A stretch of 64,000 bases of DNA from Marilutibacter spongiae (GTDB taxonomy: Bacteria > Pseudomonadota > Gammaproteobacteria > Xanthomonadales > Xanthomonadaceae), in the NCBI RefSeq assembly GCF_014145325.1, contig NZ_JACHTF010000005.1, forward strand, positions 62,001 to 126,000, read 5' to 3'. Each line of letters begins with the position of its first letter. The first letter of the stretch is position 1. Made by a program: the position numbers and the translations under genes. Shown here piece by piece: positions 52,585 through 61,589 of this stretch. Below the pieces are notes generated by a model. It saw only the letters and a list, made by a program, of their open reading frames with translations, did not search any database and was not told the DNA's origin.

Positions 52585-53671
52585 GTCCACCCTCCATCAC
52601 GAGCGCCCCGGGCCCGGCCTGATCGGCCTGGCCGAACGCGGCTGGATCCCCGACACGCTGCTGCGGCTGGGCATCCGGCGCCTGTGCCGGCAGCGCCTTC
52701 GCGAAGAACACGCCGGGGGCTGGACCGGCGAGGCCCACCGCTTCGAGGCCCGCCTGGCCATGCTCCGCGGCAGCCCGGTGGCCATCCATGCCGATGCCGC
52801 CAATGCCCAGCACTACGAGCTGCCGCCGGAGTTTTTCAGGCTCTGCCTGGGCAAGCGGCTGAAGTACTCGGCCTGCTACTACCCGGAGGGCGACGAGAGC
52901 CTGGACGAGGCCGAGGACGCCATGCTCGCGCTCTACGGCGAGCGGGCCGGCCTGGCGGACGGCCAGGACATCCTGGAGCTGGGCTGCGGCTGGGGATCGC
53001 TGACGCTGTGGATGGCCGAGCGCTACCCCAACGCGCGGATCACCGCGGTGTCCAACTCCGCCGCGCAACGCGAACACATCCGCGCCCAGTGCCACCAGCA
53101 CGGCTTCGACCACGTGCGCGTCATCACCGATGACGTCAACGTGCTGGAACTCGATGCAGCGGCCTACGACCGCTGCGTGTCGATCGAGATGTTCGAGCAC
53201 ATGCGCAACTACGCCGTGCTGCTGGAGCGCATCGCCGGCTGGCTGCGGCCGGGCGGCAAGCTCTTCGTGCACGTGTTCCTGCACCGCACGCTGATGTACC
53301 CGTTCGAGACCGAGGGCGAGGACAACTGGATGGGCCGGCATTTCTTCACCGGCGGCCTGATGCCGTCGGCCGATACCCTGGCCTGGTTCCAGGACCACCT
53401 GTCGCTGGAGCGCCGCTGGCTGCTCGACGGGCGGCACTACGCCCGCACCGCGAACCAGTGGCTGGCGCGGCAGGACCGCCACCGGGATGCGGTTGAGGCG
53501 GTCCTGGCCCACGTGCATGGCCAGGCGCAGGCCGCGCTCTGGGTGCAACGCTGGCGCATGTTCTGGATGGCCTGCGCGGAGATGTTCGACTACGACGGCG
53601 GCCGCGAGTGGGGCGTGGGCCATTTCCTCTTCAGCCGCCCCGACGACGCGGACGCGGGGGCCGGGCGATGA
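52568..53671 (+). CDS. second CFA-synthase-like methyltransferase
   Basis: A 367-residue SAM-dependent methyltransferase. The SAM site is ILELGCGWGSLTLWMAERYP near residue 137, with HYELPPEFFRLCLG and EMFEHMRNYAVLLERI, the CFA-type core. It is clearly distinct from the first methyltransferase in this operon, with a different N-terminus and active-site surroundings. Overlaps the previous gene by 17 bp. Whether it acts on a lipid or a precursor is unknown. Confidence 0.9.
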   Translation: MNARIESTLHHERPGPGLIGLAERGWIPDTLLRLGIRRLCRQRLREEHAGGWTGEAHRFEARLAMLRGSPVAIHADAANAQHYELPPEFFRLCLGKRLKYSACYYPEGDESLDEAEDAMLALYGERAGLADGQDILELGCGWGSLTLWMAERYPNARITAVSNSAAQREHIRAQCHQHGFDHVRVITDDVNVLELDAAAYDRCVSIEMFEHMRNYAVLLERIAGWLRPGGKLFVHVFLHRTLMYPFETEGEDNWMGRHFFTGGLMPSADTLAWFQDHLSLERRWLLDGRHYARTANQWLARQDRHRDAVEAVLAHVHGQAQAALWVQRWRMFWMACAEMFDYDGGREWGVGHFLFSRPDDADAGAGR

Positions 53672-54216
53672 GCGCGCTGTCCACGCCACTGCGCCCGCGC
53701 ACCCTCGCCGTGCTGTGCGCGGCGATGCTCGCCGGCTGCGCCCACCAGGCGCCGACCATCGCACCGGTCGAGGCGGTCGAGCTCCCGCGCTTCATGGGGA
53801 CCTGGTACGTCATCGCGCACATCCCCACCTTCGTCGAGCGCGACGCCTACAACGCCGTCGAGCGCTACCAGCTCGACGACGACGGGCGGATCCGCACCAC
53901 CTACACGCAGCGCAAGGGCGGCTTCGACGCGGACGAATCGACGATGCACCCCATCGGCCGCGTCGTCCCCGGTACCGGCGACGCCGTGTGGACGATGCAG
54001 TTCGTGTGGCCCATCCGCGCCGAGTACGTGATCACCTACGTCGACGCCGGCTACACCCAGACGATCATCGGGCGCAGCAAGCGCGACCATGCCTGGATCA
54101 TGGCCCGCACGCCGAGCATCCCCGAAGCCGACTACCAGGCCCACCTGCAGCGCCTGCGGGAAATGGGGTACTCGCTGGAGGACCTGCGCCGGGTCCCCCA
54201 GCGCTGGCCCGAGTAA
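53668..54216 (+). CDS. outer-membrane lipoprotein lipocalin (Blc-like)
   Basis: A 182-residue lipoprotein. The lipobox LAGC gives the lipidated Cys near residue 25 after a hydrophobic signal. The lipocalin motif GTWYVIAHIPTFVER follows. Blc-type lipocalins bind fatty acids and lysophospholipids in stress. It is the last gene of the lipid operon (ATGA overlap), consistent with moving or protecting the modified lipids. The ATG at 53668 is chosen over the earlier in-frame start. Confidence 0.92.
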   Translation: MSALSTPLRPRTLAVLCAAMLAGCAHQAPTIAPVEAVELPRFMGTWYVIAHIPTFVERDAYNAVERYQLDDDGRIRTTYTQRKGGFDADESTMHPIGRVVPGTGDAVWTMQFVWPIRAEYVITYVDAGYTQTIIGRSKRDHAWIMARTPSIPEADYQAHLQRLREMGYSLEDLRRVPQRWPE

Positions 54217-54273
54217 CACCATCGGACCGCCACGTCGCGCCCCCGCGCGGCCGGGTGGTGCGATAATGGGGGG

Positions 54274-55068
54274 ATGAACGCCCCACACCGCATCGATCCG
54301 CTCGTCATCGCCGGGAAAAGCTACGGCTCCCGCCTGCTCACCGGCACCGGCAAATTCAAGGACCTGGAAGAAACCCGGCTGGCCACCGAGGCCGCGGCCG
54401 CCGAGATCGTCACCGTCGCCATCCGGCGCACGAACATCGGCCAGGCGCCGGGCGAGCCGAACCTGCTCGACGTCCTCCCGCCCGATCGCTACACCCTGCT
54501 GCCCAACACGGCCGGCTGCTATACCGCCGAGGAGGCGGTCCGCACCTGCCGCCTGGCCCGCGAACTGCTCGACGGGCATGCGCTGGTGAAACTCGAGGTG
54601 CTGGGCGACCAGAAGACCCTGTTCCCGGACGTCGTCGCCACCCTGGAGGCCGCCGAGACCCTGGTGGCCGAGGGCTTCCAGGTCATGGTCTACACCTCCG
54701 ACGATCCGATCCTGGCCAAGCGCCTGGAAGCGATCGGCTGCGTGGCGGTGATGCCGCTGGCGGCGCCGATCGGCTCCGGCCTGGGCGTCCAGAACCGCTA
54801 CAACCTCATGGAGATCGTCGAGAACGCCAGCGTCCCGATCATCGTCGATGCCGGCGTCGGCACCGCGTCCGATGCCGCGATCGCGATGGAGCTGGGCTGC
54901 GACGGCGTACTCATGAACACCGCCATCGCCGGCGCCCGCGACCCGCTGCTCATGGCCCATGCGATGAAGCTGGCCGTGGAAGCCGGTCGCGCCGCCTTCA
55001 AGGCCGGCCGGATCCCGCGCAAGCGCTACGCCTCGGCGTCCAGCCCGGTGGACGGCCTGGTCGGCTGA
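54274..55068 (+). CDS. thiG: thiazole synthase ThiG
   Basis: A 264-residue TIM-barrel enzyme joining DXP, dehydroglycine and ThiS-thiocarboxylate to make thiazole phosphate. Landmarks: [30 protein letters not shown] with the Schiff-base Lys, and the phosphate-binding [24 protein letters not shown]. Its partner thiS is at 45503, separated by the sigma/lipid operon; thiG is directly followed by trmB with a 1-base overlap. Confidence 0.97.
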   Translation: MNAPHRIDPLVIAGKSYGSRLLTGTGKFKDLEETRLATEAAAAEIVTVAIRRTNIGQAPGEPNLLDVLPPDRYTLLPNTAGCYTAEEAVRTCRLARELLDGHALVKLEVLGDQKTLFPDVVATLEAAETLVAEGFQVMVYTSDDPILAKRLEAIGCVAVMPLAAPIGSGLGVQNRYNLMEIVENASVPIIVDAGVGTASDAAIAMELGCDGVLMNTAIAGARDPLLMAHAMKLAVEAGRAAFKAGRIPRKRYASASSPVDGLVG

Positions 55069-55811
55069 TGAGCGACGCGCCCGACAAGCCCGCCGGCAAG
55101 GCCCCGCCCAAGCCCTTCACGGTGCACGAGGGGCAACGGCAGATCCGCAGTTTCGTCCTCCGGCAGGGCCGCTTCACGCCCGCCCAGCAGCGCGCGTTCG
55201 ACCAGGCCTGGCCACGCTTCGGCCTCGACTACGAGGGCCGGCCACGCGATTTCGACGCGGTGTTCGGCCGCGCCGCACCGCGGGTGATGGAGATCGGCTT
55301 CGGCAACGGCGAGGCGCTCCGCTTCGCGGCCCGCCAGGACCCCTCGCGCGACTACCTCGGCCTGGAAGTGCATGCCCCGGGCGTGGGCCGCCTGCTCAAC
55401 GCACTGGCCGAGGACGGCAGCGACAACGTGCGGGTCTACCACCACGATGCGGTCGAGGTGCTGGAGAACGAGGTCGCCGACGGCAGCCTCGACGAGGTGC
55501 GCATCTACTTCCCCGATCCCTGGCACAAGAAGCGCCACAACAAGCGCCGCCTGGTGCAGCCCGGCTTCGCCGGCCTGCTGGTGCGCAAGCTGGCCAGCGG
55601 CGGCCGCTTGCACCTGGCCACCGATTGGCAGGACTATGCCGAACACATGTGGGACGTCCTCGATGCCACCCCCGGCCTGGAGAACCGCGCCGGAGCGCGG
55701 GGATCGGTGCCGCGGCCCGAGTGGCGCCCGCAGACCCACTTCGAGACGCGGGGCCAGAAGCTGGGCCACGGCGTCTGGGACCTGCTCTACGACAAGGCAC
55801 GGGATTCGTGA
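55068..55811 (+). CDS. trmB: tRNA (guanine-N7-)-methyltransferase
   Basis: A 247-residue SAM enzyme that modifies G46 of tRNA. Signatures: [12 protein letters not shown] (SAM site), the [20 protein letters not shown] active region, and [13 protein letters not shown]. It overlaps thiG by one base (TGATG). Length is normal. A common neighbour of thiG in Xanthomonadaceae. Confidence 0.97.
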   Translation: MSDAPDKPAGKAPPKPFTVHEGQRQIRSFVLRQGRFTPAQQRAFDQAWPRFGLDYEGRPRDFDAVFGRAAPRVMEIGFGNGEALRFAARQDPSRDYLGLEVHAPGVGRLLNALAEDGSDNVRVYHHDAVEVLENEVADGSLDEVRIYFPDPWHKKRHNKRRLVQPGFAGLLVRKLASGGRLHLATDWQDYAEHMWDVLDATPGLENRAGARGSVPRPEWRPQTHFETRGQKLGHGVWDLLYDKARDS

Positions 55812-55825
55812 TTCGTGGTTCGTGA
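55803..55825. repeat. ATTCGTG heptanucleotide microsatellite
   Basis: Three tandem 7-base units (one with a substitution) span the stop codon of trmB and its downstream region. Copy change would alter only the last codon region. Confidence 0.7.
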
Positions 55826-55942
55826 TCCGGCAAACACGCGGCAACCGGTAGGCTCGGTCGAAGTTCCCGACTCCCGCATCGACGCACGGCGGCACCGGCC
55901 CTGTCGCGCGCCACGATCCGGTCACAGGCACGCACGGACCTG

Positions 55943-57781
55943 ATGGACACCACGCTGGCGCTCACCACCGACATGAAGCTCGTCCTCGGGCTGGTGGGCT
56001 TCACGATGGTGATGTTCCTGTTCGAGCGCATCCGCGCCGACGTCGTGGCGCTGGTCGTGCTGGTGCTGCTGGGCCTGTCGGGACTGGTCGCGCCGGACGA
56101 ACTGTTCAACGGTTTCTCGGGCCAGGCGGTCATCAGCGTCATCGCCACGATGATCCTCGGCGCCGGCCTCGACCGCACCGGCGCGCTCAACCGCCTGGCG
56201 GCCTGGCTGCTGCGGCGCGCGCACGGCATCGAGCAGCGGCTGATGCTGCTGACCGGGGCGATCGCCGGCCTGAACTCCTCCTTCATGCAGAACCCCGCGG
56301 TGATGGCGCTGTACCTGCCGGTCGCCTCCCGCCTGTCCTCGCGCACCGGCCTCTCGCTGCCGCGACTGCTGCTGCCGATCGCCGCGGCGATCATGATGGG
56401 CAGCGCGCTGACGATGGTCGGCAACTCGCCGCTGATCCTGCTCAACGACCTCCTGGTCGCGGCCAACAGCAACCTGCCCTCCGGTGCGGCCACGCTTGAG
56501 CCGCTGAAGATGTTCGCGCCCCTGCCGATCGGCCTGACCCTGCTGGCGGCGGCGCTGGCGTACTTCCATTTCTTCGGCCACCGGCTCGAGCGCGACGACG
56601 CCGGCAAGGGCGTGACCCCGGCGCGCACCCAAAGTTACTTCGCCAAGGCCTACGGCATCGAGGGCGATGTCTACGAGCTGACCGTCACCGCCGAGAGCCC
56701 CCTGGTCGGCATGTCGCTGGGCGAGGCCGAGACCCTGCACGGCGTGCCCCTGCTGCTGGCGCTCAAGAGCAACAACGAAGAACGCCTGGCGCCACCGGCC
56801 GATACCCGCATCTGGGTCGGCAGCGTGCTCGGCGCGATGGGCCCCAAGCAGCAGGTGGCCGACTTCGCGCAGAACAACTTCCTGCGCCTGACCTCGCGCC
56901 TGCGCAACTTCGGCGACCTGTTCAACCCCAGTCGCGCCGGCATCTCCGAGGCCGTGATCCCGCCGACGTCGAGCTTCATCGGCAAGACCGGCCGTGAGCT
57001 TGAGCTGCGCAAGCAGCGCGGCATCAGCCTGCTGGCGATCAACCGCGAGAAGGACGTGTTGCGCGAGGACGTGCGCAACCAGCCGCTGCGCTCGGGCGAC
57101 ATGCTGGTCCTGCACAGCATCTGGACCGACCTGGCCAAGGCCGCCGCCGGCAAGGACCTGGTGGTGGTCACCGACTACCCCAAGGGCGAACAGCGACCGC
57201 ACAAGTTCAAGATCGCGATGGGCATCTTCGCCGTGGCCATGCTGCTGGCGCTGTCTTCGCGCCTGCCGGTGTCGCTGGCCCTGATGGCCGGGGTGGCCGG
57301 CATGCTGATCGCCGGGGTCATCCACATCGACGAGGCCTACTCGGCGATCAACTGGAAGACGGTCTTCATGATGGCCTGCCTGATCCCGCTGGGATGGGCG
57401 ATGGATTCCAGCGGCGCGGCGGCCTGGGTCGCCGGGCACAGCATCGAGCAGCTTCCACGGGGCACGCCGGTCTGGATCATGCAGTTGCTGCTCGGGCTGC
57501 TGACGACCGCCTTCTCGCTGGTGATCAGCCACGTCGGCGCGACGATCGTGGTGGTGCCGCTGGCGATCAACATCGCCCTCGCCGCGGGCGGCAACCCGAC
57601 CGCCTTCGCGCTGATCGTGGCCCTGTCGGCCTCCAACAACTTCATGACCGCATCCAATCCGGTCATCTCGATGATCACCGGCCCGGCCGGCTATTCGGGC
57701 AAGGAGCTGTGGCGCATCGGCGCACCGCTTTCGCTGGTGTACACCACGATCACGGTGCTGATGGTCAACCTGCTGTTCTGA
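55943..57781 (+). CDS. SLC13/DASS-type transporter with internal TrkA-C domains
   Basis: A 612-residue inner-membrane protein. Membrane helices occur at about 10-210 and 425-610, with family segments MGSALTMVGNSPLILLND and SASNNFMTASNPVI at the two substrate sites. Between them lie two soluble TrkA-C (RCK_C) domains (about 225-400, with VYELTVTAESPLVG and SGDMLVLHS). This layout matches citrate/sulfate-type transporters of the YfbS-like group. The substrate is unknown. Stand-alone gene. Confidence 0.9.
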   Translation: MDTTLALTTDMKLVLGLVGFTMVMFLFERIRADVVALVVLVLLGLSGLVAPDELFNGFSGQAVISVIATMILGAGLDRTGALNRLAAWLLRRAHGIEQRLMLLTGAIAGLNSSFMQNPAVMALYLPVASRLSSRTGLSLPRLLLPIAAAIMMGSALTMVGNSPLILLNDLLVAANSNLPSGAATLEPLKMFAPLPIGLTLLAAALAYFHFFGHRLERDDAGKGVTPARTQSYFAKAYGIEGDVYELTVTAESPLVGMSLGEAETLHGVPLLLALKSNNEERLAPPADTRIWVGSVLGAMGPKQQVADFAQNNFLRLTSRLRNFGDLFNPSRAGISEAVIPPTSSFIGKTGRELELRKQRGISLLAINREKDVLREDVRNQPLRSGDMLVLHSIWTDLAKAAAGKDLVVVTDYPKGEQRPHKFKIAMGIFAVAMLLALSSRLPVSLALMAGVAGMLIAGVIHIDEAYSAINWKTVFMMACLIPLGWAMDSSGAAAWVAGHSIEQLPRGTPVWIMQLLLGLLTTAFSLVISHVGATIVVVPLAINIALAAGGNPTAFALIVALSASNNFMTASNPVISMITGPAGYSGKELWRIGAPLSLVYTTITVLMVNLLF

Positions 57782-57786
57782 GCGGC

Positions 57787-57813
57787 AATGGGGAATGGGG
57801 AATGGGGAATGGG
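57787..57813. repeat. AATGGGG heptanucleotide microsatellite
   Basis: Nearly four perfect tandem copies of a 7-base unit lie just after the transporter stop codon, in the 134-bp gap before the convergent Rieske gene. Confidence 0.88.
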
Positions 57814-57915
57814 TGCGAGCAAGATCATCGCGGCATGGTTCCCGGCATCTGGCGCCAAAGGTGGGTCACGCCGGCCCACGGGTGGCGCGCGCCACTGGCG
57901 ATCCCGTACGGCCGG

Positions 57916-58290
57916 TTACTCCAGCCAGACCGCGCCGTCGCGCACCTGCAGGACCACTTCGCGCAGGGATTCGCCGCGGCAGGGCCCCGCCACGCACTCG
58001 CCCCGCCCCAGCTCGAAGCTGGCGCCGTGCGCCGCGCAGACCAGCAGGCCCTCCTTGCTGCGCAGGAACTGGCCGGGCGACCAGTCCAGCCGGCGGCCCG
58101 CGTGCGGGCAGATGTTGAGCCAGCCGCGCACCACCTCGCCCTCGCGGAACAGCACCAGCGACTCCGCGTCGCCGTCGAGCACGGCCTCGATCTCCACCAG
58201 GCCGCCGTCGGGCACGCGGTCGAGGGCCAGCAACGGCGCTGCCGAACCGTCTGAATCCTGACTGCCATCACGCATCGTTAACGAATCCAT
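57916..58290 (-). CDS. Rieske [2Fe-2S] ferredoxin-like protein
   Basis: A 124-residue protein with the Rieske cluster motifs: CPHAGRRLDW (C-x-H) and CAAHGASFEL (C-x-x-H), about 20 residues apart. It has no membrane segment, so it is a soluble Rieske ferredoxin or small electron donor. The partner oxygenase or reductase is not in the window. The ATG at 58290 is preferred; 58275 is also possible. Confidence 0.9.
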   Translation of the reverse strand: MDSLTMRDGSQDSDGSAAPLLALDRVPDGGLVEIEAVLDGDAESLVLFREGEVVRGWLNICPHAGRRLDWSPGQFLRSKEGLLVCAAHGASFELGRGECVAGPCRGESLREVVLQVRDGAVWLE

Positions 58291-58362
58291 TACACGGGAA
58301 ACTGGTCGCCGACCGATACTCCTCGCTCGGCGATGTTGCCGCATTGTGTCACGACGTACCGA

Positions 58363-58656
58363 ATGTCCGCTTACGCTTTCCGCTTCGATCCCAGCTGGAT
58401 CCGCTCGCGCGTCCATGCCGCCGCCTCGCCCCGCAAGCCGCGTCAACGCTGGTTGCGCGTCGCCTTCGGCGTGGTGGGCGTCGCCCTGCTGGCGGTGCTG
58501 GTGATGTTCAGCGTGGTGGTGGGCGCGGCCATGATCGCCGTCGGCCTGCTGTTCCGGCTGTGGCAGCAGCGCGGCAAGCCGGTGGCCCGCGACAGCCGGG
58601 TGGTGGACGGCGAGTACCGGGTGGTGGAAAAGCCCCGCCTGCCGCCGGTACGCTGA
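58363..58656 (+). CDS. small membrane protein of unknown function
   Basis: A 97-residue protein with a basic N-terminus and one or two hydrophobic segments (about 37-65, GVVGVALLAVLVMFSVVVGA). A short basic C-terminus follows. No family recognised. The next gene starts 43 bp later on the same strand. Confidence 0.65.
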   Translation: MSAYAFRFDPSWIRSRVHAAASPRKPRQRWLRVAFGVVGVALLAVLVMFSVVVGAAMIAVGLLFRLWQQRGKPVARDSRVVDGEYRVVEKPRLPPVR

Positions 58657-58699
58657 GCGTCCCGGGCCGATCGCGGCCCAGCACCAAGAGCCAGACTCC

Positions 58700-59428
58700 A
58701 TGGGCGACGTCATCCAGGCGCCGGCAGTGCCGCGCGCTCCCGTCACGATCGACGGCAACGTTTCCGCCGATCGTTTCCCGGTCCGCCGCATCTACTGCGT
58801 GGGCCGCAACTTCGCCGACCATGCGCGCGAGATGGGCGCCGTCGCCCCGGCGAGCCGCGAAGCGCGCGGGCAACCGGTGTTCTTCCTTAAGCCGGCCGAC
58901 GCGCTCGTGCTCGACGGCGAGGTGCCCTACCCGCCCGGCACGCGCGACCTGCACCACGAGGTCGAACTGGTCGTCGCGCTCGGTGCCGACGCCCCCGCCG
59001 GCGTGCTGGATCCTGCCGATGCCGAAGCGCTGGTGTACGGCTACGCGCTCGGGCTGGACCTGACCCGGCGCGACCTGCAGGCGGCCGCCAAGGCCAAGGG
59101 CCTGCCCTGGGACACCGGCAAGTCCTTCGACCACGCCGCGCCGATCGGCCCCCTGTGTCCCGCCGCCGCGCTGGGCCCGCTCGCCGGCCGCACGATCCGC
59201 CTCCACGTCAACGGCGAGCTGCGCCAGCAGGGTTCGCTCGACGACCTCATCTGGACCGTGCCGGAGATCCTGCACGAACTGTCCCGACTGTACGCACTGC
59301 GCGCCGGCGACCTGGTCTTCATGGGCACGCCCGCCGGCGTCGGTCCGCTGCAGCCCGGCGATCGCTTCGAGGCCACGCTCGACGGCCTGCCCACGCTGTC
59401 GGGCCGGATCCTGCCCCCGGCGGGCTGA
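58700..59428 (+). CDS. fumarylacetoacetate hydrolase family protein
   Basis: A 242-residue FAH-fold enzyme. Signatures: CVGRNFADHAREMG, FFLKPADAL, the metal-binding HHEVELVVALG, GYALGLDLTRRDLQ and the C-terminal FMGTPAGVGPLQPGD. Such proteins hydrolyse or decarboxylate beta-diketo acids (for example acylpyruvates). No catabolic pathway surrounds it, so acylpyruvate or oxaloacetate turnover is possible. Confidence 0.92.
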   Translation: MGDVIQAPAVPRAPVTIDGNVSADRFPVRRIYCVGRNFADHAREMGAVAPASREARGQPVFFLKPADALVLDGEVPYPPGTRDLHHEVELVVALGADAPAGVLDPADAEALVYGYALGLDLTRRDLQAAAKAKGLPWDTGKSFDHAAPIGPLCPAAALGPLAGRTIRLHVNGELRQQGSLDDLIWTVPEILHELSRLYALRAGDLVFMGTPAGVGPLQPGDRFEATLDGLPTLSGRILPPAG

Positions 59429-59498
59429 CCCGCATCAGCGCCGTGCCCGCGCCCGATTCGGGTAGTCTACGGTATCCACCACACACGAGGAGCTCCCG

Positions 59499-59912
59499 AT
59501 GGGCATGGTCAGCGAATTCAAGGCGTTCATCGCGCGCGGCAACGTGATCGACCTCGCGGTCGCGGTGGTGATCGGCGCGGCCTTCGGCAAGATCGTCACC
59601 GCGCTGGTGAATGGCATCGTCATGCCCGTGTTGGCGACCCTGACCGGCGGCGTCAACGTCAGCGACTGGAAGATCGTGCTGGACCCGGCCACCGTCGATG
59701 CCGCGGGCAACGAGGTCGCCGAGGTCGCGATCAGCTACGGCATGTTCATCCAGAGCATCATCGACTTCCTGCTGATCGCCTTCGTGATCTTCCTGTTCGT
59801 GAAAGCCTACAACCGCCTGAAGAGGGCCGAGGAAGCAGCGGAAGAAGCGCCCGCCGGGCCGACCGAGGAAGTCCTGCTGCTGCGGGAGATCCGCGACTCG
59901 CTGCGCAAATGA
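59499..59912 (+). CDS. mscL: large-conductance mechanosensitive channel MscL
   Basis: A 137-residue channel protein forming pentamers that open on membrane tension. It starts with the amphipathic [24 protein letters not shown] region, has TM1 (about 16-40), a periplasmic loop, TM2 (about 75-98) and a charged C-terminal helix. Length matches the family. A GAGGAG ribosome site precedes the ATG. Confidence 0.97.
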   Translation: MGMVSEFKAFIARGNVIDLAVAVVIGAAFGKIVTALVNGIVMPVLATLTGGVNVSDWKIVLDPATVDAAGNEVAEVAISYGMFIQSIIDFLLIAFVIFLFVKAYNRLKRAEEAAEEAPAGPTEEVLLLREIRDSLRK

Positions 59913-60055
59913 GCGGCGACGCGCCAGGCTCGCATGGGATTGCAGGCTGCGACGCAAAACGCTCAAGCCACGCATGACTTGAGGCACCCCGGCCGAAGCC
60001 GCGCGCTTGCTAAGCTCGCGGCTTCGTCTTTTTCCGGCCCCTCCTGGAGATATCC

Positions 60056-61489
60056 ATGCGCAAGACCCTGCTGGCCCTGGCCACTGCCCTGCTCCTGTCG
60101 AGCACCGTCGCAACCGGCCCCGTCCAGGCAGGCGAGAGCGAGACCTTCATCAGCGTGGACGCAACCGCGGCCGTGCCCGGCCTGCGCGATGCCGCGCTGC
60201 GCAGCGACCTGGCCTATCGGGTCGTCGAGTCCCTGACCACCGAGGTCGGTCCGCGCCTGGCCGGCAGCGAAGCCGACGCGCGCGCCGTCGCCTGGGCCGA
60301 GGCCAAGTTCCGCGAGCTGGGCTTCGACAAGGTCTGGAAGGAACCGGTCACCTTTCCCAAGTGGGAGCGCCGCAGCGAGCACGCCCGCATCCTGGGCGCG
60401 AACGCGCAGCCGCTGACGATCACCGCCCTGGGCGGCAGCCCCGGCGGCACGGTCGAAGGCGAGGTGGTGCGCTTCGCCGACCTCGACGCGCTGGAGGCCG
60501 CGCCGGCCGGATCGCTGGCCGGCAAGATCGCCTTCATCGACTACCGCATGGAACGCGCGCGCGACGGCGCCGGCTACGGCCCGGGCAGCCGCGTCCGCAG
60601 CCGCGGCCCCTCGGCGGCCATTCGCGCGGGCGCGGCCGGCTACGTCATGCGCTCGGCCGGCACCGACTCGCACCGCAACCCGCATACCGGCATCACCCGT
60701 TTCGACGACGGCCTGCAGCCCATCCCGTCGGCCGCGCTCTCGGTCCCCGACGCCGACCAGCTGGCGCGCCTGGTGGCCCGTGGCGCGACCCGCCTGCGGA
60801 TCGCGCTGGACTGCGGCTGGACCGGCACCGCGACCTCCTACAACGTCATCGGCCAGATCAACGGCAGCCGCCATCCCGACGAAGTGGTGGTGATCGGCGG
60901 CCACCTGGACTCCTGGGACCTCGGCACCGGCGCGATCGACGACGGCGCGGGCGTGGGCATCACCATGGCCGCGGGCGCCCTGATCGGCCAGTTGCCCAGC
61001 CGCCCGGCGCGCAGCATCCGCGTGGTCGCGTTCGCGAACGAGGAGCAGGGCCTGTACGGCGGCAAGGCCTACGCCGAAGCGCACAAGGACGAGGTCGGGC
61101 TGCACGTGATCGGAGCGGAGAGCGACTTCGGCGCCGGCCGCATCTACGGCTACTCGAGCTCGGCGCCGGCGTATGCCGGGCCCGCCGACAAGGCGATCGC
61201 CGAAGCCCTGGCCCCGCTGGGCATCGTGCACATGCCCGGCGAGGGCGGCCCGGGACCTGACATCGGTCCGATGGCCGCCAACGGCGTGGCCTGGGCGCGC
61301 CTGGCCCAGGATGGCACCGACTACTTCGACCTGCACCACACCCCCGACGACACCTTCGACAAGATCGATCCGCAGGCGCTGGCGCAGAACGTCGCCGCCT
61401 ACGCGGTCTTCGCCTACCTGGCGGCGTCGAACGAGGGCGAACACGGTTTCGGCAGCGCGCCGCGGGACACGCCCGCGGCTGCCGACTGA
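60056..61489 (+). CDS. M28 family zinc aminopeptidase, secreted
   Basis: A 477-residue periplasmic or secreted metallopeptidase. Signal peptide about 1-25 (ending VQAG). Zinc-ligand motifs are GGHLDSWDLG (His283, Asp285 region), a bridging Asp in AIDDGAG, catalytic Glu in ANEEQGLYGG (about 327-330) and HHTPDDTFDKI near the C-terminus. A PA-type insert domain appears around residues 130-220. Typical of Xanthomonadaceae exo-peptidases. Confidence 0.93.
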   Translation: MRKTLLALATALLLSSTVATGPVQAGESETFISVDATAAVPGLRDAALRSDLAYRVVESLTTEVGPRLAGSEADARAVAWAEAKFRELGFDKVWKEPVTFPKWERRSEHARILGANAQPLTITALGGSPGGTVEGEVVRFADLDALEAAPAGSLAGKIAFIDYRMERARDGAGYGPGSRVRSRGPSAAIRAGAAGYVMRSAGTDSHRNPHTGITRFDDGLQPIPSAALSVPDADQLARLVARGATRLRIALDCGWTGTATSYNVIGQINGSRHPDEVVVIGGHLDSWDLGTGAIDDGAGVGITMAAGALIGQLPSRPARSIRVVAFANEEQGLYGGKAYAEAHKDEVGLHVIGAESDFGAGRIYGYSSSAPAYAGPADKAIAEALAPLGIVHMPGEGGPGPDIGPMAANGVAWARLAQDGTDYFDLHHTPDDTFDKIDPQALAQNVAAYAVFAYLAASNEGEHGFGSAPRDTPAAAD

Positions 61490-61589
61490 GCCTGGCCGGG
61501 ACGCGTCCGCGGCGCCGGACTGGCGTCGCGGGGTGGGCGTCGTAGACTGACGGCTCACGGAACACCCACCCCAAGCAAGGAGCATTGCC

